Origin: Lycorma delicatula
Lineage: Eukaryota; Arthropoda; Insecta; Hemiptera; Fulgoridae
Direction of reading: 5' to 3'
Assembly (NCBI RefSeq): GCF_047948215.1
Contig: NC_134456.1
Location: forward strand, 54,473,459 to 54,537,458
DNA: 64,000 nucleotides
The translations under genes were made by a program, and so were the position numbers. The notes under the pieces were generated by a model. The model worked only from the letters and a program-made list of their open reading frames with translations, made no database searches and was not told the origin of the DNA. Below, piece after piece: positions 58,792-64,000 of this stretch. Each line of letters opens with the position of its first letter. Position 1 is the stretch's first letter.

Positions 58792-61700
58792 TTTTTGTAG
58801 TCCGTCTTTGTTTATACAGATCGTTAGTTTCTCAAAATTCAACGTTTCACGTACGCCATATGATATACTAAGGTCTGCGACTATGTAATTCTAAGGGCTA
58901 CGGCTAAACGGTTGCTTAATCCTTATTAAGGAAGGGGGATTCCTCCTAGAAGTGGAATCCTTCGTATTTGTGTGAAACAGACTACTTATCTGTAAATTTA
59001 TTAGTTAGCTTTATAAAATGTAACTGTGATGCTATAATATAAAAGGGAGTTTATAACATACTTTCTATAAGGGAGAAGAGTGAAGGATTTATAGTGTAAC
59101 CGAATATTAAAAATTAGTTAATTCGAGTATAAATACATGTTATATGATCGTAAAAAAACCACAAAGGAATAAAGAAATGAACAGAACGAATTTCGATGAC
59201 AAAGTAACAAATTTCACAATGATAAATTAGCCTTTAGCACTACTCTAATATCCAAATATTATTATGAAAGACATATTATTTGTTCATGCGGGTAGGTATT
59301 TTTCCCCTACTCACTAAGGAAAGAAAAACCAAGAACCTAACTAAATTATAATTAAATTTCTATCAAAACTCTTAATTACTTAATTTGTTACCAGTTTAAT
59401 CTTTACGTGGATTAAGCTGTCTGTTATATCAGTAAACTCGTTTAGATGGTCTTTAATCTGTTTTAATACCACTATATTTCATTAAACTATGTTTAAGCTT
59501 ACATTTAATTTCCATAAATAATAGAAACCGAAAATCAACAGTAATTGAAATATTTTTAAGTAAAATTACAACCGTGTAGAAAATATGAACCACTTTGATT
59601 CATAATAATTAAGAGAATATTATAATTGCAGAAACATCCTCCCGCTAATATTCGGGGCTTTGCAAGATAGTTTTATTTATTTATAGAGTATAAAAACATT
59701 TACACTACTTACGTAAAAAAAGTTCAATCTTTTAATTTTAAACAATTCCAAGGGTTCCAATTTTAAATTTTACGTGTCCTATAATTTTCCCAGTTCTTTT
59801 CTTATTGATATTCGCAAATCTTTATACGCTTACATATTTTAAAAATGTGAAAAAATGTTTGATTTTAAACGAATTTTGTAATCTTGGATTTCCGTTTCAG
59901 ATATACTGAAAATCGTTGATTTTTTTTCCTCGTCAAGCGAAAAACCACGATCAGTTTTTCCGTGCCATCACCCTATGAATGATACACAAACTCGCCTAGT
60001 TTAGGACACTCGTTCAGAATTATCATTTGAGGTACGGCTTTACTTGTCATTCATACGTATTTCAAAAAATAAAAAACTTATTAACGGTTAAAAAACTGTA
60101 ATAAAAGCTACGGTTTTTGAAAAATGGGAAAATAGATTTATGTGTCGGGGCCTTACCACAAAACCAACTGCGACAGTACAGTCTGAATAATAGAATCGCG
60201 CACTTCCTTTTATCGAACAAATACGTTATAAATTTCAACACTGAATAAAATCTACTACCGACTGCAATAGAGCAGAACTGGTAAAAAAAGGTACCTGCGT
60301 GAGTTGTTCACGGTAACAGAGATCAGTTATTATTACAGCTGTTTTATTTCGCTACAAGGATTTAAACTCTCGCTTAATTAAAACTAAAACTGTTACATTT
60401 AATCAGATCTGAACGGCCATTACATAGGTGAACTTGATAATTAGGATTTAATTATTGGTACTGTATTTATATTGAAATTTTGTGCCCAGAAAATATAAAT
60501 TGCTAAACTTATATCAGGCCGAAATCTTATAACTGGGTTGTATCTACAATGAAATTCGAGTATTTCTTAATAAAAGTCCTTCATTTATTTATATTTTAAT
60601 TTACTTTTTTAAGTAAATTTCATGTAATCATTACTTCATATAATGTGTAGAACCGTTGCTCTTATCCCAAATGGATTTGTGCTTGACATAATCTGTTCCA
60701 ATCTTTCCTACGAATGAGATTTACTCTGAGAGTAATGATGATAACTCGACAACCAGTCCTAACGGTAAACGAAGTGAAGGCATTACTGAATATCACCTGC
60801 ATTCGGCGAGCTTGGGGTGGTGATATCTACGGTATATTCGGTTCGATGAAAAAGGAATGAGAAAATATATTTTCCTTATTTTAACAATGACATGATAAGC
60901 CGATGTAATACAGAATACTACGTAAATACTACATAAATAAAACAGAATATTACCTACCATTAAACTATAGTAAGTTAAATGTTATTAATAAATACAAAAT
61001 AGAAATAATAATTAATTATAATAGTGTTGAAATATATAAAATTAATAATTACAATTGTTTATTCAAGGATAAATTGAATCGATAAACTTAAAAAAATATA
61101 TATATATTTAAGATGCACTCTAACATTTTCTCGTATGTAAGATAATTTATTACAATATGAACGAAATGACGACCCATCACACAGATTCTCTTTGTGTCAA
61201 GTTTTAGAGACAGTTTAACACGAACGAGTTATTTACGTAAAATCATTAAAGTTAAAAAACGGACAGACGTTTATAATAGTATTTATAAGCCCAGGGGCCA
61301 TGGACCAGGATGATTAATGCTAAAAGACATAGAAAAGTTATAGTATAGTTATACGGTACGTCATATTTTTATTTTTTTTGTAACTAATGGTCCAATCATT
61401 ACTAATATTTGCTTCATAATAGCATTAGTTCGTCTAACTCATAAAACTTGGCCGAGGGTAACTCTCTGAAGAGAATTTTTTTATAACTCATGATTGTTTA
61501 CTCTATTGGTTGAATTAGCATCCAGACAGATGGCCAATCGAACACGAAATTATTAGTTTTCACGATTTCGTAGAAGTATACTTCGTAACACAGAAGGGAA
61601 ATTTTAAGCAAACTGTCAATTTTATTTAAAAAAAAAAAGTTGCCTTACCTAAATCAATATGATATATAATTTTATTACTATAATTGACCAATGCTAAAAA

Positions 61701-64000
61701 AACCGCTTAAAAATTCTATTGTTGCAAACAAATTTCAAATTGTAAGAGAATTCGACAATGACAGAAACAAGAAATTATAAACAATTTTTATAAAAAAAAT
61801 GGAACCCCTCAAAATTAAAAAAGAAGCTTAAATTAGTTGCCTCTTAAAATTAACTTAAAAATTAAAATAAACTGGCACCAAAAAACTTAAAATTAAAAAT
61901 ATAAACACGTTAAAAATTAAAGTATATTTCAAATAATAATCCGTAAAATTTACGTATAGAAACCACATGATAGCATGATAACTATAAAATGAATTCAGGC
62001 ACTTCTATTCTATTAATAGTACACTCATAATGTAAAACAATCAAAGTTGCATACGATTACTATTATGTTAGCTCATCGTATATTTATTTTTAAAAACTAT
62101 ACCTATTAACATTTAAATTCAACTTCTACTTTTACTGAAATCACTCAAAAGCTTAAGCCAACTATCCATCTTGAGCTGACCATTTCAAGGTGTTGTTAAT
62201 TAAACCCAACAATCAAAATAAACGTTAACACAAGCGTTTTAAATGGAGTTAAAAATAACTACACTGTATTTGAATTAGCGTCTTAGCGAATTACAAGACA
62301 ACTAATTAGTTACAGAATAATTTCAAACATCAAATGAGAAAAACAGCCAACGTGAACAAAGCAAAATGTTTCCCTTACTGCTTACCAAATCTTAAAAACG
62401 AAATATTAAATGATTTGGTAAATGCCTTAAAGAAAAGTGTAATTTTAGTTAACTACAATAATGGCGGAAGAAAGAAGATTCGTATTTTGAACAAAGATGT
62501 CAGGAAATTATACTACTCTAGAGTAATTTCATTAAATTTCCTACATGATATTAATAAAGTAAGAAAGGTTAAATCATTCTAATAGAGGACCAACAAAACA
62601 CGGGAGTAAAATTAATAATATCGCCAACAAATTTCACACGAAGAAAAAATTATATTTTAAGGTTTCTCCTAAAATCGGTGGTAGACTATGAATAACACCA
62701 TAGCTTACAGAACGTAACCTAACTAAGCGTGCAGGTTCAAAATCATTAACCCGTTTCCCCCACCATCTTTTGAACAAAATTCACCTAAATTTAACAACAA
62801 AACTTTAAATAAATTCAAACTTGAAAACCCCATTGTTTTTTCATCAATAATTTAAAATAAGTATTACACTACTAAGAATAATAATAAAACAGGGAATAAT
62901 AAAATTCCTACTACATAATTTGCTTATTTTTTAAATCTAGTCCAGTTCACAGATAAATTAAAAAAAGTAATTCAAATGCAAACAGTAATACAAAAAAAAA
63001 CTGTAGTTATTAAAAAAGAATTTAACTAATATTCTCAATGCAATAATTTATTTTTAAGAAACTATATAATAAATCTGTACTTAGGTAGAATTAATGTCGA
63101 ATGCCTGAATAACCGGTGTAATTTTATCTTTGGAGTTCAGTTAAATACACAATCTACAAATAGAAATCAATCTATTCTACAAATAGAAACTGGTTACAAT
63201 TGTAATAGAGGCTCAAGCTTTTTCGTGACATTACAATGTTTAAATAAACACATTCCATACCAAATATAATTACATTTAATAAGGAATGTTAATATTAAAA
63301 TAATATTTACCCATCATGCTGCAGAGAAAAAAATTATTTTAAAGCTAAAAAAATTGTTAGATTTGGATTAAAAGGGGAATAAATAAAATAAAATTATCAA
63401 TGGAGTAACTTCAGTTTTATAGAGAAATGGACGTGTTCGGGGCAAAATTATACTTAAATTCAGGTTCAGCACCCACAGCCGGCAAAACTTATAAATTAAA
63501 TCTGATGAAACATGTTATTTACTTTAATGTAATTTGAAATAAACTGAGAACTTTTTGATCGAAACAATAAAAAAAATATCCCCATAAATTAATGGAAACG
63601 TAACTTCCTCGTTACAAGACTTCACTAACTAAACTACAGACTAAACTACAAACTTTATACATGCCAATAAAGCAAATATCCACTTATTCTCACCATGATT
63701 ACTGAAACAAAAATAATTCAACTTCTAACAAATTTTCACAAATATTCTACAAAAATTCCCCAACTTAATTTGTGGAAAAGTTATTTTACAACTCAACAAC
63801 ATTAAGAAAAAACATTAGTTATTTAATTCTAATAAATTACCCTTTAAAAAAATAAAAATTAAAAACATACAAGTAATTTGTAAAAGTAATCAAGAATGTT
63901 AATTTAAGCTTCAATTACATATAACATTTATATAATAAATTTAATGTACACCTCTAGGTTAAAAATATATAATACTAGTAACGTTGATAAGTCAAAATTA

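Larger units (their letters stand above)
52025..64000. other. 12 kb of AT-rich DNA without a recognisable gene
   Basis: I looked for the missing RA-domain and PH N-terminal exons of the GRB adaptor on the minus strand and found none. Small structures inside: a CG/CA-rich simple repeat at 52811-52828; two related 32-bp motifs at 53032-53063 and 54531-54563; an inverted repeat at 55353-55372/55442-55460; and a stem-loop at 58775-58791. An 82-codon frame at 62334-62582 is Lys/Asn-rich and unlike any known family, and is probably chance. The stretch may be intron or the upstream region of the GRB gene. Confidence 0.4.

Noticed and set aside
58775..58797. Bacterial-type terminator (stem-loop plus T-run)
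   Set aside because: No bacterial genes nearby; surrounding DNA is insect-like, so it is only a stem-loop.
62334..62582. 82-codon frame starting at an ATG
   Set aside because: Lys/Asn/Leu-rich composition typical of chance frames in AT-rich DNA, no domain and no splice or promoter context.
63310..63335. Eight-base microexon on the minus strand (CTCTGCAG|CATGATGG|GTAAAT)
   Set aside because: Splice-like signals alone are expected by chance in this much AT-rich DNA and no flanking coding exons support it.

Overview
The window looks like insect nuclear DNA, most plausibly from a large, AT-rich, repeat-laden genome such as a hemipteran. The evidence is the spliced gene structure with GT/AG introns of 1.4 to more than 8 kb, the arthropod transposon set (R1-clade and RTE-like LINEs, mariner, piggyBac, hAT, tRNA-derived SINEs) and poly(A)-tailed insertions flanked by 10-14 bp target-site duplications. 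The species assignment is inference. There are no rRNA or tRNA genes, CRISPR arrays or bacterial operons.

Two host genes can be supported. (1) On the plus strand at 3.76-6.1 kb is a small secreted-peptide gene: TATA box, signal-peptide exon, a second exon with a furin-type RSKR site followed by a short acidic peptide, and a probable 3'UTR exon. A near-copy of the second exon, with its own splice acceptor but a longer C-terminus, lies 3.3 kb downstream (8688-8845). It could be an alternative terminal exon or a relic of partial gene duplication. I do not recognise the peptide. (2) On the minus strand at 31.5-45.8 kb are the last four coding exons of a GRB7/GRB10/GRB14-type adaptor: C-terminal half of the PH domain, BPS linker and a complete SH2 domain. 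All exon junctions keep frame. The RA domain and the first half of the PH domain were not found in the remaining 18 kb and may lie beyond the window.

Layout: 0-0.8 kb empty; 0.8-2.85 kb decayed R1-clade LINE; 3.0-3.6 kb interspersed repeat; 3.8-6.1 kb peptide gene; 7.3-9.6 kb cluster of dead DNA transposons (piggyBac, mariner-like, hAT) surrounding the duplicated exon; 11.5-12.2 kb young 5'-truncated LINE; 14.2-14.6 kb SINE with a nested, folded-back SINE; 17.2-18.0 kb second R1-clade relic; 21.3-23.9 kb decayed coding-like block of unknown origin; 27.1-28.8 kb a 45-bp LINE insertion, a mariner relic and a short SINE; 31.5-45.8 kb the GRB exons, whose introns carry a mariner with intact DD34D residues, a mariner-type MITE, four SINE copies in all within the window's introns and nearby, and two divergent LINE copies; 49.4-50.8 kb an internally deleted mariner-like element containing a SINE; 51.5-52.0 kb a large foldback element; 52-64 kb AT-rich DNA without recognisable genes.

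The most notable observations are the duplicated, differently terminated exon of the secreted-peptide gene, a SINE insertion whose 5' end is a snap-back copy of its own body, a 45-bp LINE insertion with perfect target-site duplications, and an antisense LINE whose tail ends about 40 bp from a GRB splice donor.
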